Positions 1 to 11,905 of a stretch of 64,000 nt of DNA are shown here, piece by piece. Origin of the DNA: Membranipora membranacea (Eukaryota; Bryozoa; Gymnolaemata; Cheilostomatida; Membraniporidae); NCBI GenBank assembly GCA_914767715.1, contig OU612074.1, positions 21,438,062-21,502,061 of the forward strand, in the 5' to 3' direction. The number at the start of each line of letters is the position of its first letter. Within the stretch, counting starts at the first letter, position 1. The translations under genes and the position numbers were made by a program. The notes under the pieces were generated by a model. It made no database searches, was not told the DNA's origin, and saw only the letters and a program-made list of their open reading frames with translations.

Positions 1-115
1 CCATAACCTCCTCAATATTTGGATTCTGAAGCTGGAATTCACCCACATGATAGAATAAAATATGGAGAATAAGATGTGATACAAAGGAGCAGCCTCAAAC
101 TAAGTCTTTAAATAT
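1..115. repeat. Terminal inverted repeat of a fold-back element, cut by window start
   Basis: This stretch closely matches the right arm of the fold-back element at 45519-46163 (copy at about 46049-46163) and, in reverse, its left arm. It ends at the same point as that arm, after a TCTTTAAA motif. The rest of the element lies outside the window. A third partial copy is at 58125-58280. Confidence 0.8.
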
Positions 116-284
116 CATTTTTACAGAGCATAGCCTTTATTACAAAACACTTTGAAAGTGGTAACACTTGACTGTATCTTAGACGAAACAACACCTGGAA
201 CTATCCAGAACAAAATTCTAGGAATGTGCTTCTACACAGTCAGATGACAAGAATTTTGGATGATGACTATCTCTGTACATGTGG

Positions 285-960
285 CCTTGTTGCCTAAAAC
301 GACAGAGCTCAGACTCACAGCTAATGGTAAAGTTCTGTTATGTACAAATGATTATATCCGATATGCACTACAGTATGTTGACTAATGCCATTGACTCACT
401 TGGAGCTTCATATATCTTTTTCAACCAACAATTTACACCTTACAGCGTTATGGGAGACTTTCAATCGTAGTGGCACGGATATGTGCTATTATAACACAAA
501 CAATCATAGGTAAATTCATATTGCCTCTCATACTGCATATGAATTGTGAATGGGATGGTTTTGCGAGGGATGGATGCATCCATCAGAAACCATACCATCA
601 GGATAGACTGCAGCTGAAACAAGGATCCTATTGTATAATACAATATCATATCAGCCAGCTACTTTCTCGCCAAGTTACGCCAAAACAAAAAGTGACAAAT
701 ATGAAAGAAAGCATACCAGTGCCAAATGAATCACTCTCCTTGAAGGTGCAGAGCAAAGCAGGAAAGGAAGAGAAATTATGAGAAAAATGTTCAGTATCAC
801 AGTCATATTATCCCTTCCCTATCAGTTATGCCAATCACAATGCCTCCAAAGACCTCATTTTTATATATAGTGACAATCAAACACAGGGCAAACCCATACT
901 CTAGGCTAAACCAGACCAGAGTTCTCACAGTTTCAGATCAGCTATATCATTCAATTATGT
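285..960 (+). pseudogene. Relic of a class A GPCR of the local family
   Basis: A heavily decayed receptor copy. In separate frames I can line up pieces with the receptor at 15565-16669. A segment at about 310-370 resembles the intracellular loop 1/TM2 start (ELRLTANGKVLL against DLRLTPHGKVII). A piece at 450-550 keeps the ERx(..) and IGKF..LPLILHM pattern of TM3/TM4. An extracellular-loop-like segment lies at 690-780 (PVPNES). A TM5-like segment follows at 800-860 (IIPSLSVMPITM against VLPSLVVLLITI). The stops and frameshifts between these pieces rule out a working product. The similarity is weaker than in the other copies, but the pieces occur in the right order. Confidence 0.6.
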
Positions 961-1866
961 CCTAGTGAGAGTAAATTGGGTTTTTTTGTGCATAGCTTTG
1001 ATCAGTGGTTGTTGTATCTTTTCTCAATACTTTAACTGATCAATAGCGATTGACTACAAACATTGTGATAACATCATTACTTGTTCTTCCTGCCTCAAAT
1101 ATCTTCTTTCCGTATTCAGCATCTTTGTTAAGATGTTTTGTCTCCTGATGCTCAAGTAAAAATACGGTATGGTTAAGGTATGAGTGAAATACCACGCTTA
1201 TAAGCAGTTGGTCCCCATAAGGACTAAAAGTAAATTAACAGTAAGGACTACACATGGGAACTTTGTCAAGATTTTCAAAAGACCAAAGGCTACCTCGTGT
1301 TAAAATGAAATTGTTTTAGATAACCTTTGCTGATGCCCATAGTTTGTTCACATATAATGTTGATCTTTGTGGTTTTACATTTTATTGTACAATACTGACT
1401 ACAAAATAACATTGTTAATCCTTTCAAATAGAGGTATTTCGTGCAAATAATAAATTTAAGTAAATAAAGATAATCGTCAGTCCTTCTCATAGGATAAGAA
1501 AGCTGGAATTAGAATCCATACAACAGACAAGTTCACTATAAATGTGATGATTATTAAATTATTGAACTATCACCAGGCAACCCCGACATGCATAATGAAA
1601 TACTTCATATTAAACAAAATAGAAACTATAGAAAACAAACCCAGATAATAAATATTCTTTTTATTCTAAAACAAATTATGATCATGAATCTACCTTATTA
1701 AATGGCTAGAAAACAAACTTGGCTTGGATCACTTGGGAAACTCCACAGCCACATAATAACAGTTAGGAGTGTTACATGTTTTAAGTGTCTGCTTGCACTC
1801 ACAATTATAACAACAATATATCACTAAATTGAATCTAGTCTATTGAAACAGTCAAGGAAACTTGAT
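961..1866. other. No gene recognised
   Basis: AT-rich sequence with only short chance reading frames. I see no domain, RNA gene or clear repeat. It lies between the receptor relic and the 3' end of the intact receptor gene on the minus strand. Confidence 0.5.
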
Positions 1867-2952
1867 TTAGTGATGACAGGATATGAACACAGATTTGAGT
1901 GACTCCCTGTATTGTTTGTTCATGAAGCCATACACAGCAATATTCAATATGCCGTATACTTCATTGTGTAAGACTTTGAAAAGTGTTAGTGTCAATTTTG
2001 GGCTATTGATGAGGCTCTTCAGAACATAGATTGGAATGAGAAAAAACAACGATATGAAGCTGATAATAATTATATAGATGGCGGCTAACATCAATCCCCG
2101 ATCTCGTGGTTGGCCGGTAATTACTGTTCCTACCTTCCTCGTCATGGATATGAGCTCTCGCACTGTGAGGGGGATGGTGATGAGCATTACTATAAATGAA
2201 GGAACAAATTGGATGTCATATTTGAAAAAGATCTTTTCAATCAAGGTTGCTTCTCTTCCTCCCTTTCTTCCCTTTGTGTTGTCCATCCTTGGGGCAAATG
2301 GTTTGAATGTGCTGATATGGTCTCCTCCAGTGGAATTTTCCTCTTCCCCAATGAATTGATCGTGCCATGTGGCAGTAGGGGTAGGGAAACGTGTAGCATT
2401 CTCTGTGAAAATTTCGGTAGCTTGGTCAAGCATGCCACCAATGTCATCTGCTGATGATTCCATAGATCTTGAAGTGACTTCATTGGCGACATAGACACTC
2501 CATGTCAGCAAATGCAAAACTACAGCAACAGTCAGCATGAATTTCCCTATGTTCTTTACGACTGCATGGGCACCATGTTTGAATGGATAGCACAATGCCA
2601 TAAAACGCTCGAAGCAGCCAAAAGCTGTGATATAGCTGCGCATATGAATGCTACTTCTGTTGCATGTTTCCCATAATCCTTGGATATACAAACTGCCATG
2701 CTTGACATGCACAGTATTATCGATAACTGATATTATACTAAAGTAGATATCTGAGAGAGCCATGCCAAGTAGAACTTTGCCATTTGGTGATTGTCTTAGG
2801 CCTGGCATCTTGAGCAGCAATCCCGCATGGAAAAGATTCGCCACAACCAAAAAGCTGTGCCAGCTGACAGTAAGCAATCTCTCTTCTAGAGATTTAGAAA
2901 GCATAGTTTCTATCTCCTTCAAAAAACGTCTCTTCAAGCTGGATATCCTCAA
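1867..2952 (-). CDS. Intronless rhodopsin-class (class A) GPCR, intact
   Basis: A single uninterrupted 361-residue frame with seven hydrophobic spans at about 28-49, 59-79, 100-123, 137-157, 248-266, 286-310 and 322-344. Class A landmarks are visible: Asn39 in TM1, LxxxD with Asp68 in TM2, ERF (115-117) followed by MALCYPF in place of DRY, a Pro in TM6 (307), and NIAVY (337-341) in place of NPxxY, followed by a basic tail. The loop between TM4 and TM5 is unusually long (about 90 residues) and carries NAT and NST glycosylation sequons. The upstream Met is 16 residues before a second Met (start 2904); that second Met aligns with one in the 15.6-kb paralogue, so it may be the true start. The ligand is unknown. 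As a class A receptor it should sit in the plasma membrane and couple to G proteins. Confidence 0.85.
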   Translation of the reverse strand: MRISSLKRRFLKEIETMLSKSLEERLLTVSWHSFLVVANLFHAGLLLKMPGLRQSPNGKVLLGMALSDIYFSIISVIDNTVHVKHGSLYIQGLWETCNRSSIHMRSYITAFGCFERFMALCYPFKHGAHAVVKNIGKFMLTVAVVLHLLTWSVYVANEVTSRSMESSADDIGGMLDQATEIFTENATRFPTPTATWHDQFIGEEENSTGGDHISTFKPFAPRMDNTKGRKGGREATLIEKIFFKYDIQFVPSFIVMLITIPLTVRELISMTRKVGTVITGQPRDRGLMLAAIYIIIISFISLFFLIPIYVLKSLINSPKLTLTLFKVLHNEVYGILNIAVYGFMNKQYRESLKSVFISCHH

Positions 2953-4029
2953 ATTAATAATTTAACATATAATTTGGAATGCAGCCATGCAGCCATGCTA
3001 TTATATACATAAAGAGAATAGACTATTCGATAATATTTCAGCCAAAGTTTTATTACATATCAGGCGAAACTATGAGTTCAACGGTTTGTATCTGTTATTG
3101 AAGGCCTGGAAAATTCCCAGTCTAGGCAGCTTGGGCTTTCTAATTAATTATTATGTCCGAAAGTAATTAATTAGAAAGTGCTCTTTACGCGTGGCACTCA
3201 AAGTATCGTACTCTGGATGTTTATATTTATAAATGGCAATCTCTCAAGATAATCTTACCATGCTTTTTCCATGCAGATCAATACTGGCATCACAAATCCT
3301 CTGATTTCTTTTGAAATTTGTTTTATTAAGGATGAGCCTAGTAATTATAATAGGGAAAAATGGCATATAGTAACATATGTATCAGGAAACAACATAATTT
3401 ATTTCAATTTATGGCTGAACAATCTAGCTGAGGTTTGAATTCAATTGAATTCGATTGAAATCTAGCAAAGTTCAACAGCCCATCACGGTTTCACATCGTT
3501 TCAATCAATGAATCATAATATGCACTGAAAAGTTAAAAGGAATGATTGTATATTACGTACTGAGACAATTATAGTCTGATAAAATTACTGTATAGTCAGA
3601 TAAAAATTTTCAATCATAATTTTTGATATGCTTGATTTGATGATACTGTGCAGTTCACATGAATCTGTGACGTAAAGCTATTTCAGTTGCATGAAAGTCA
3701 TGGACATTGTTACAGTAGCTTTCATTTTACAGGTATAAATGGCTTGAGAAAGTAATCTTGAGCTAATCAACAAACTATAAATGAATTCTGAAGTTCGATC
3801 GGTCGGTTGGATTGCTTGTTGCTCTGTTGGAGATTGTAAGTGTGCATTTTTTTAAATATTACTTTCCAATCAAAAGCAGTTTTGGAGAAACGTTGATTTT
3901 TCACATTTTGAAGCGAAAAACCAATTGTCATCAATATTGCAAAATTTTGATAGTAATTCAAGACTCATTCAGTCAAAGTGATATTTGAATTTATCCTATC
4001 CCGCTTGAGTCTGAAAAAAATGTGTGGCA
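2953..4029. other. No gene recognised
   Basis: AT-rich region between the receptor gene and the retrotransposon. Just upstream of the receptor lies its putative promoter side (2953-3100), where I see no certain element. A short inverted repeat occurs near 3139-3176 (TTTCTAATTAATTA and its complement). Confidence 0.4.
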
Positions 4030-4277
4030 CCAATTTAGCTGTACTGTAGAAGCCAAACAAACTGCCACTTCCCAAAAGTTGACCGCTGTAAAGGCTGAGA
4101 AGCATTCCTACTCAATAACAACACCATGTCAATGGCAGCCATGACTAAGTATGCTCAAACCAGAAGAAGCATTCTACCATCAAACCAGCAACAACTCTCA
4201 ACACTGTCTCCGCTAGCCCTCTTCCATCTAACACACATGAAGATGGTAAACCTTCCTCCTCTAAAAATCCAAGCAAG

Positions 4278-4652
4278 ATGTGTCACAACTGTAAGACAAA
4301 GGATTCACATGACACCGTCGACTGTCGAAAGTTGTCAAAGCTGCCATATGCCAAACAAAAGGAGATAATCAAGCAAGAGAACCTGTGCTTCCACTGCTTG
4401 CGCAAGGGACATGGTAGACAGAATTGCTGGGTCAAAGTCAAGTGCGTCAAGTGCAATGAAGTCCACGCAACATGCCTCCATGACAGTAGGACAGATTCTT
4501 CAGGACTGTCCAACTCAAAATACAACCTATCTGTTACGGATGAAGCAGTTAGCCACAACATGCACAAAACTCAAGCCTCACTACAACCATCCTTCCGGTG
4601 TATGTCTCCTCACCCGAGAACCCAGAAAAGGAAACTCTGGTTTATGCTCTAG
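4278..4652 (+). pseudogene. BEL/Pao Gag nucleocapsid part (zinc knuckles)
   Basis: This piece holds Cys/His clusters typical of BEL/Pao Gag. The first is CHNCKTKDSHDTVDC. The second is CFHCLRKGHGRQNC, a CCHC knuckle, followed by a further CVKC segment. These would bind the element's RNA in the particle. The N-terminal Gag sequence upstream is in other frames and mostly missing, and the frame runs out where the protease piece takes over in another frame. Only a fragment remains. Confidence 0.85.
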
Positions 4653-4948
4653 TGGACAGTATGTCTAATACGTCCTTTATATCTGCTGACACTGCCGATT
4701 ACCTCAATGCCCCATTTTCACCCGCTAGACTGAAGATGTCTACAATGACATCACAAAACCAGATTGTCAATTGCAGGAAATACTCTCAGCTAAGAGTAAG
4801 AGGACTGAACTCAGATGACTACATCTACATTCCTCAAACCTTCTCACAGACCTGCATCCCTGGGGATCGTGATCACATTCCAACACCTGAAACAGCATTG
4901 AAATGGAAGAGTCTGCAACACATCGCAAACAAGCTCACACCACTTTAG
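4598..4948 (+). pseudogene. BEL/Pao aspartic protease fragment
   Basis: The piece resembles the retropepsin-like domain of BEL polyproteins: a hydrophobic strand followed by the active-site loop, here VDSMSNTSF. The usual third active-site residue, Gly of DSG, has become Met. The frame stops at 4946-4948, before the reverse transcriptase part. Both changes argue against activity. Confidence 0.75.
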
Positions 4949-5059
4949 TCCTGCGACATTGCTCTTCTGATTGGCTTCAATTGCCCAGCAGCCTAGTACC
5001 CACTTGCTAGAATACAACCAAGTGTAACTGAACCGAATGCTCTACAAAGTATTCTTGGA

Positions 5060-6907
5060 TTGAGCATTGTTGGGGGCTCATGTGTTGGTGATCAGCAACT
5101 AGCTATAGCTCATAAGATTAATGCTGAGGAACTGAACTCTGATGAAATCATGAGATGCCTCACAGATGACTTCAACGTCAATGACGGTACCCCTATGTCA
5201 CAGGACAACTTACTCTTCATGAAGAAAATGATCGAGTCTGTCACAACAGTAGATAACTTCTACACAATGCCTTTACCTTTCAAGCAGCTACCCCAGCTTC
5301 CAGACAATAGATCATATGCCTTGAGAAGATTTAAAGGGCTCCAAAGAAAGCTGGCCTCAGACCCACTACTCAACAGCAAATACAGGGAGTTTATGCCAGA
5401 GATAATCTCCAAAGGCGAAGCCCAACTCTGCAGTCCTGCTGAACCTGGTTGGTTCATTCCCCACCATGGAGTCTTCAATCCTCACAAACCAGGCAAGCTA
5501 AGAGTTGTTTATGATTGCAGTGCTACATACCAAGGCCAGTCTTTGAACAAACAGCTACTGCAAGGCCCCGATCTGAACAACACCCTCGCAGGTGTTCTAT
5601 GTAGATTCCTAAAGGATAAGGTGGCAGTCACATGCGACATACAGAAAATGTTTCACCAATTTCGGGTGGCTTAAGTAGATAGGAAATATCTTAAATTCTT
5701 GTGGTACGAAGATGGATCTGATAATATCACAGACTATCAGATGAACGTTCATCTCTTCCGAGCCACCTCATCTCCTAGCTGTGCTATATTTGGCCTTAAA
5801 CAACTGGCAACAGACCACTCAGCTGAGTATCCAGAAGCGTCATCCTTCATTCATAACAGCTTCAATGTTGATGATGAACTGATCTCTCTACCAACCCCTA
5901 CCCAAGCAATAAGACTCATCAAAGATGCTTAATGTCTCACCAAGAAAGGCAACCTAGTACTTCATAAGTTTCTCTCAAACAATGCTGAGGTAGCTAAAAC
6001 GCTAGGATGCGACGGTCCATATACAAAGGATATATCCTCCATGTCAGACGTTACTCGTGCTCTAAGTCTCAACGGGGATATCTCAGAAGACAGCTTCAAG
6101 TTTTTAGACAAATCCAATGAACCTAAGCCTCGCACTCGCAGAGGTATTCTGTCTAGCGTTGCATCAGTCTTTGACCCGCTAGGGTTTCTCGCACCATTCA
6201 TTCTCGTTGTTAAACTTCTCATACAGGATCTTTGTAAGGAAATGAAAGATTGGGACGACCCATTATCTGAAGATCAATCAGTTAAATGGAAGAGATGGTT
6301 GAGTAGTCTGCCTGACCTCAATACCTTCCAATTCCCAAGATGTTTCCTACAGGTTGACTCTGACTACCAAAACCCTACAGTCGAGCTACACATGTTTTCA
6401 GATGCTAGCTCCTATGCTTACGGTGCCTGTGCCTACCTTCAGGTGTTTGACTCCTCATCTAATGTGAATGTTACTTTAGTAATGTCTAAATCTCGTGTGG
6501 CTCCTCAGAAAGCAGTTACCATCCCTCGCCTTGAACTTCAAGCGGCCAGTCGGTCAATCAAGCTAGCTGATTTCTTACTAAGCGAGTTGAATTATGATGA
6601 TCTCAAATCTTCTTTCAGGTCTGACTCAGAGACCGTAATTAGCTACATCGCAAACGAAGCCAAAGCGCTTCACACATTTGTGTGTAATCGGGTCCAAAGA
6701 ATCAAAGATTCATCAATTACAGGACAATGGCATTACGTCTCAACCCACGAAAACCCAGCCGACATAGTCTCTAGAGGCGCTTATGTCTCTCAGCTAACAG
6801 ATTCCTGGTTACATGGCCCAGCTTTTCTCTCTGATCCCTCCTTCAGCATGCTGGCCAAAACCCAACCTGAAATCCCCCTAAAAAACAATGACCCAGAGAT
6901 CAGATGA
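5060..6907 (+). pseudogene. BEL/Pao reverse transcriptase and RNase H, with in-frame stops
   Basis: One frame carries the fingers and palm of the reverse transcriptase (HHGVFNP, LRVVYDCSA, CDIQKMFHQ), then the catalytic region, where YVDD has become NVDD (near 5867). It continues into the connection and RNase H (FSDASSYAYGACAY and the IPRLELQAA motif). In-frame stops at 5672 and 5930 and the terminal TGA at 6905 look like point mutations, because the reading simply continues in the same frame after each. This is decay of a once open frame, not a set of separate genes. Confidence 0.88.
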
Positions 6908-8383
6908 GTGTTCTCTCATGCTACCATTGCTGGATCTGAGATAGAACTCCTCTCCCATTTCTACGAATTCAGCTCGTGGATCAAGGTGACTAAAATCATA
7001 AGCCTCATTCTCAGATTCGGATCAAAGCTCAACAAGGATTCTAAAACATCAGATATACACCCTGACAGTAGCGTAGTATTCAACACAATCGTCAAGCTCA
7101 TACAAAGACGGTACTTCGCAGACGACATAGACAAACTAGAAAACGAGCTCCCACTTACAAAGCGGTCACAGCTGTTCAAACTAGACCCTTTCCTTGACAG
7201 TCATGGTATATTGGGGGTCGTCTAAAGGATGCACTTACCGCGTACAATGTCAGGCATCCAGCCCTTCTACCTGGAAAGGCCCATCTAACTAAACTGTTCG
7301 CTTCCCACAAACACGCCGAAGCAGCTCATCAAGGAAAGCTCACTACAATTAATCATATCAGAACCAGTGGTATTTTCCTCTTCGGTCAAGGTGCACGGAT
7401 GATCTCATCAATAATACATAGGTGTGTGAGATGCACTCGTATACGGGGACAACCACTTACTCAGAAGATGTCTAACCTGCCAACTTCAAGGACAGAGCCA
7501 GCCCCACCCTTCACCCATGTAGGCATGGATTGCTTCGGCCCTTTTATCTGCAAGGACAAGAGGAAAGAAAACAAACGCTACGGCCTCATCTTCTGCTGTT
7601 TAGCCAGTCGTGCTGTACACCTCGAACTTCTAGATGATATGTCGACAGATTGTTTCATCAACAGTTTTAGATATTTCACTTCAATTAGAGGACCTGTTCA
7701 AACCATGATCTCGGATAGAGGTACCAACTACGTTGGTGCTAATAATGAATTTCAGAAGGCTTTGCTCGATATGATCGACGCCAAAACACAAACCTACCTC
7801 AAGTCTAAACAGTGTGACTTCGAGTTCAACGTGCCCTCTGCCAGCCACATGGGTGGTTGCTGGGAGCGCCTCATCAGGACGGTAAGAAATGTAATGTCAG
7901 GCATCCTTCTCGAACAAACTTCAACTAGACTAGACACAGCTAGTCTACGGACACTTCTCTACGAATGCATGGCAATTATCAACTCCAGGCCTCTGTCATT
8001 AGAACAGATGAACACAGAATCAACTGTAGAACCTCTCTCGCTGACACCTAACATGCTACTAACCATGAAAGGTCAACACCACTCATCTCCAGGCAACTTC
8101 ACTGAACCTGACCTATATTCCAGAAAAAGATGGAGACGAGTACCTCCATCATCTCCAATCCAGACAAAAGTGGATCTCTCCTCAGAGAAACGTGCAACCT
8201 GGTGACGTCGTGCTGCTTGCTGAAACCAGTGAACCTAGGTGCGAATGGAAACTTGCACTAGTCAAAGCAGCCTACCTCAGTAAAGATGGCCTTGTACGTA
8301 AGGTCCAGCTTCATCTCGGCAGCCGCAAACTACTCGACAGGCCTGTACACAAACTAGTGCTACTCATACCAACCAACAACTAA
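6908..8383 (+). pseudogene. BEL/Pao integrase and C-terminal domain, frameshifted
   Basis: After the TGA at 6905 the same frame continues to about 7222, where a run of five G marks a frameshift. The integrase core follows in the next frame (7225-8205). It keeps the DDE residues in context: Asp in GMDCFGPF, Asp in ISDRGTNY and Glu in GGCWERLIR. A short deletion between two RRW-like repeats near 8140 shifts into the frame of the last piece, 8192-8383. That piece is the BEL-specific C-terminal domain (QPGDVVLL through RPVHKLVLL) and ends with its own TAA. Confidence 0.85.
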
Positions 8384-8416
8384 CCACAGAGAGAAAACTG
8401 CGTTTTCCGTTAGGGG

Positions 8417-9186
8417 TGTAACGATGTTAGATAGCGCTGGCGTTAGGGGTCGGTAAACGGTGTTGTAGTTTGTGCAAGGGACATTTCTGTTGCTATTTTT
8501 AGCAGATAATACAATTTAAATACTCTATAAATGGACCATAAGCCCTTGAGCTGATATTTCTAACAATAGAATGCAGTCCTCTTATCTTGTCACGCAGACC
8601 AAACCTATCTGTGACAGAAATCATGATATTCACTAGTCATCGAGTTTGCGTACTGCTTACATCACAGCTAAGAGCACTCAGTTAACCTGTAAGTGTATTT
8701 TTCTACAACTCTTTTTACAGTGCATACACACAGCACAACACAAATCTCATATTGCTTATGTTGTTGAATTGCTATCCCTTACATTCATTCCTTATGTGTA
8801 GTGTGCAACTTGTCAATGTATAAACATGTCCTCATAATCAATTATTATTTACAGTTGATGTACACAGGACTAGTCACCTATGCTCATAATTATTATATTG
8901 GATAGCTATTTTATCCGCTCATAATGTGTGAGTTTTTCTTCGTGTACTATTTAGAATCATGTACATTTTTCCTTTGGTAAATGACGTAACCGCTCAATCA
9001 ATTGAGGAATTAATTATAACAAGAGAGTTTTTCATTGTTTGATGCTTGTCAGCATCACACCAGCTATTTCTCGTAGCATACTCATTCGCTCATTCGTTTT
9101 TCTCTCTTACACATATTATTAATTCATTTTACCTTTCCACAGGTTTACCAGTAAATCAGTAAAACAATACACTGCGTCATACACAC
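8417..9186 (+). repeat. Probable 3' LTR of the BEL/Pao element (end uncertain)
   Basis: A short purine tract (AGGGG) sits directly before TGTAACG, shortly after the stop of the polyprotein. This is where the 3' LTR of BEL elements begins. The right end is a guess, near GCGTCATACACA at about 9186. With no 5' copy in the window the LTR cannot be confirmed by pairing. Confidence 0.4.
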
Positions 9187-10835
9187 GGAATTCAAAATAG
9201 CCTTCGCAATACAGCAACTGCTAATCAATACAACCTCTACACAAAAACATGGCCATGTCATTTGTCCAAGCTGTGCAATATGACTGCAGCTCTAAGACTA
9301 GATAGTTCCGCAATCTCAAGAGCAAATTGACATGATGGTGCTGAGCACGCCGATTCTAGCTGCTATTTGCAGAAAATCAATATCAATCAAACTGCTCAGT
9401 GACTTAAAATTGTCTCCACTTTCCTTATTATCTCCCCCCTACGTCGAACTTAATTTGCCTTCAACTCTTCATAAACTTCCTATAAACCTGCATCTACAAT
9501 AATTTTGGCTATGTGTTGTTATATCTTTAATCATATAACACCAAAGTCTAAAAAAAACGTTACATTTTTAAAAAAATTTTAATTTTCGACTCTCAAGCAA
9601 ATTATATATTATGATCAAACTTAGGCATGCTAATTTGAAAATTCCGCCATCTTTGATAAGAGTTATCGCCAATCTTAACTACATTTTTGTAGCAATTTAG
9701 AAGTTTAGAAGTTTAAATTTCAGAAGTATTAGTTTCTAGCTGTGGCCCGGCTCAGAGTGCCAAAGAGATTATTCAATGAATACACACAAAGTTCATCCAT
9801 TGTCTAAGGCTATTGATGATAATGATAATAATGAATATTTAAGTTGAGCTCAATTTTATATTGAGTATTTTGCAACAACTCATGTGCATAGAAGAATCTT
9901 TAATGTTGACTTAACATGATACTCAAATTAATTCTCATTTTTCCATGTTAATTTGCTTTCCTGAGCCAGTTTGTGCGTCTTTTTAAACAACAAAGAATTG
10001 AGGGCAACAAATTTGCTCATAAATCAAGTTATAAGTCTTCTTAATAACTGAGAGAGAGATGGTTCGCACCTAAAATGTAATTTGTTGTTGATGCAATTAT
10101 CAAAATTGAAGACAAGGTTTAATCTAAGTTTTAGTGATATGATTAAAATGTTTCAAGACACATAATAAAACAGCAGTTTTAATCGTAATATATGAACGCA
10201 ATTCTTGGGGCCCATTTTCTCAGCTCGAAATTGAATACAAAAGCGATTGATAATTTTCATATGAAACTCTAGAAAGACTTATAGTCTACACAGCAAGAGA
10301 AAAGTAAAGGTTCAATGAAATACTCACAATTTATTTGAACAATTCAGCGCCAGTAACACAGGATTAAGCAATTATAACATCTTCGATTAAAAACTTCATA
10401 AGGATACTGCGCTTCACAAGTAAGTTCAAATGACACCAATTATTAAGTTTTAGCTGCAAGCAATCTAAAATATGTTTTATTTTTTTTTTTTTTTTTTTAC
10501 ACTTTCATTGGCAGTCTATTTCATTCCAGTAGCGGAATGTTTTCCGAATAGTGCCAAAAAAAAAGGAAAAGGAAAAGAAAAAAAAAAAAGGAAAGCTTGA
10601 GACTGAAGATGAGTTAAAATGTTTATCATTGAATAACTCAAGAAAACATTGAAATAACCTCTCTTATATATCTTTACTGATATCTCATCACCAAATTATA
10701 AATTTATCGTACTTTTGCTTGTCCAAAACACAATATAATATTCATGCTATTCTTAGTATCAGATCATTATTCAATTATATCAGGATTGGAGAGGACATCT
10801 TGTTAAGGTGACTAAAGGTTTTATATTGTGAGACA
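9187..10835. other. No gene recognised; simple-sequence tracts
   Basis: AT-rich sequence without a coding signature. It holds a T tract at about 10479-10498, an A/G-rich stretch at 10555-10595 and a short dispersed repeat listed separately. The end of the region is the 5' flank of the receptor pseudogene. Confidence 0.4.
10495..10575. repeat. Short dispersed repeat, copy 1
   Basis: About 80 bases resembling 26405-26485. Both copies read as a T-rich run, ACTTT, then GGCAGT..ATTT, then TTTTC(C/T)GAATAGTGCC followed by an A/G-rich run. The A-rich end suggests a short retroposed element. Its family is unknown. Confidence 0.55.
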
Positions 10836-11905
10836 ATGGATTGGAAGTTGTTTGCAGCAATCTGGCTTAGCTTTATAATTGTGACAAACCCCCTTCATTT
10901 CGGCCTGCTTCTTAGATCGCGAGATCTTAGACAAACACCTAATGGAAAAGTTTTATTGGCCATAGCTCTTGCAGAAATATACCACAGTATGATGGCTATT
11001 ATATATAAAACAGGACCACATATACCCTCTGAATCTGTGGAAGCGAATGATATTTACTTCAAGGCTTTATTTGAGGCGTGTGGTCGCAGGTAGTGCACAT
11101 TTACGCTATTATATCACTGCATTTGGCTGTTTCGAGCGTTTTATGGCTTTGTGCTATCCATTCAAACATCGAGCCGATGTTATTGTGACAAATATAGGAA
11201 AGTTAATGCTTGCTCTTGCTCTCTTTCTGCATCTGATGAATTGGAGCATCTATGTTGCAAATGGAACGGTTCAAGGACCAAAAAGGTCTTATGATTCAGC
11301 ATCTGATAAAATGCCATCAAGGAGAAGCAGAAGTGCATCAGAGAATTATACTCATCAGAATGATAATTTTTTCCCAAATGACACCCTGATAAACCAAAAA
11401 AAGAGGAAAAGCTAAATCTGAGCTTTTTAGAAAATCAAACATTGAGAAGTTCTGGTGATCTAAATGGGACTGTAACTGGAGTAGCTGAGGAACCTAAGGA
11501 GCATGCAGCAACAAATCTGGTTGCAAAATTTTTCTGAAATAGGATCTACAAGTGATCCCCACAGTTATCATAATGCTCATTACAATTCCCCTGACCATGA
11601 GAGAACTCTTAGCTATGAGGAAAGTTGGAAACATTTCAACCTGCCAGCCAATAGATCGAGGATTAGTTCTAGCTGTCATCTACATACTGATCATAAGTAC
11701 AGTGGCGCTTATATATCTTTTCCTCTGTATGTTATGAGCAGCATCTACAAGCTGCCAAGGAAGGTTGTGATACATTTTTTGGTCCTACATGATGATGTTT
11801 ATGGCATATTGAATATTGCTGTCTATGTCCTCATGAACTAAAAATACAGCAGACATTGAAATCTACTTTCTTCAACATATTCAATGTCATAAAAGCTGGC
11901 AGCTC
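10836..11905 (+). pseudogene. Class A GPCR pseudogene, three or more frameshifts
   Basis: A full-length copy of the local receptor family in broken frames. TM1-TM2 are in one frame (10836-11093, starting MDWKLF). TM3-TM4 are in the next (from about 11088), with ERF and MALCYPF kept. TM5-TM6 lie in a third frame (about 11550-11737), entered after an in-frame stop near 11547. TM7 with NIAVY returns to the second frame (about 11738-11841). A TAA replaces the codon after the last MN, and recognisable tail sequence continues to about 11900. All seven spans align with the intact copy at 1867-2952, so loss of function appears recent relative to the duplication. Confidence 0.88.

Larger units (their letters stand above)
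4030..8383 (+). mobile_element. BEL/Pao LTR retrotransposon, 5'-truncated and inactive
   Basis: Domain order on the plus strand is the BEL/Pao order: Gag zinc knuckles, aspartic protease, reverse transcriptase, RNase H, zinc-binding and integrase core, then the C-terminal BEL-type domain. The single polyprotein frame is broken many times. There are frame changes between the Gag and protease parts, near 7220 inside a run of G, and near 8150 by a short deletion. In-frame stops lie at 4946, 5672, 5930 and 6905. No 5' LTR or Gag N-terminus is seen upstream of 4030. The element inserted between receptor copies of the local family and has no visible effect on them. Confidence 0.92.
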
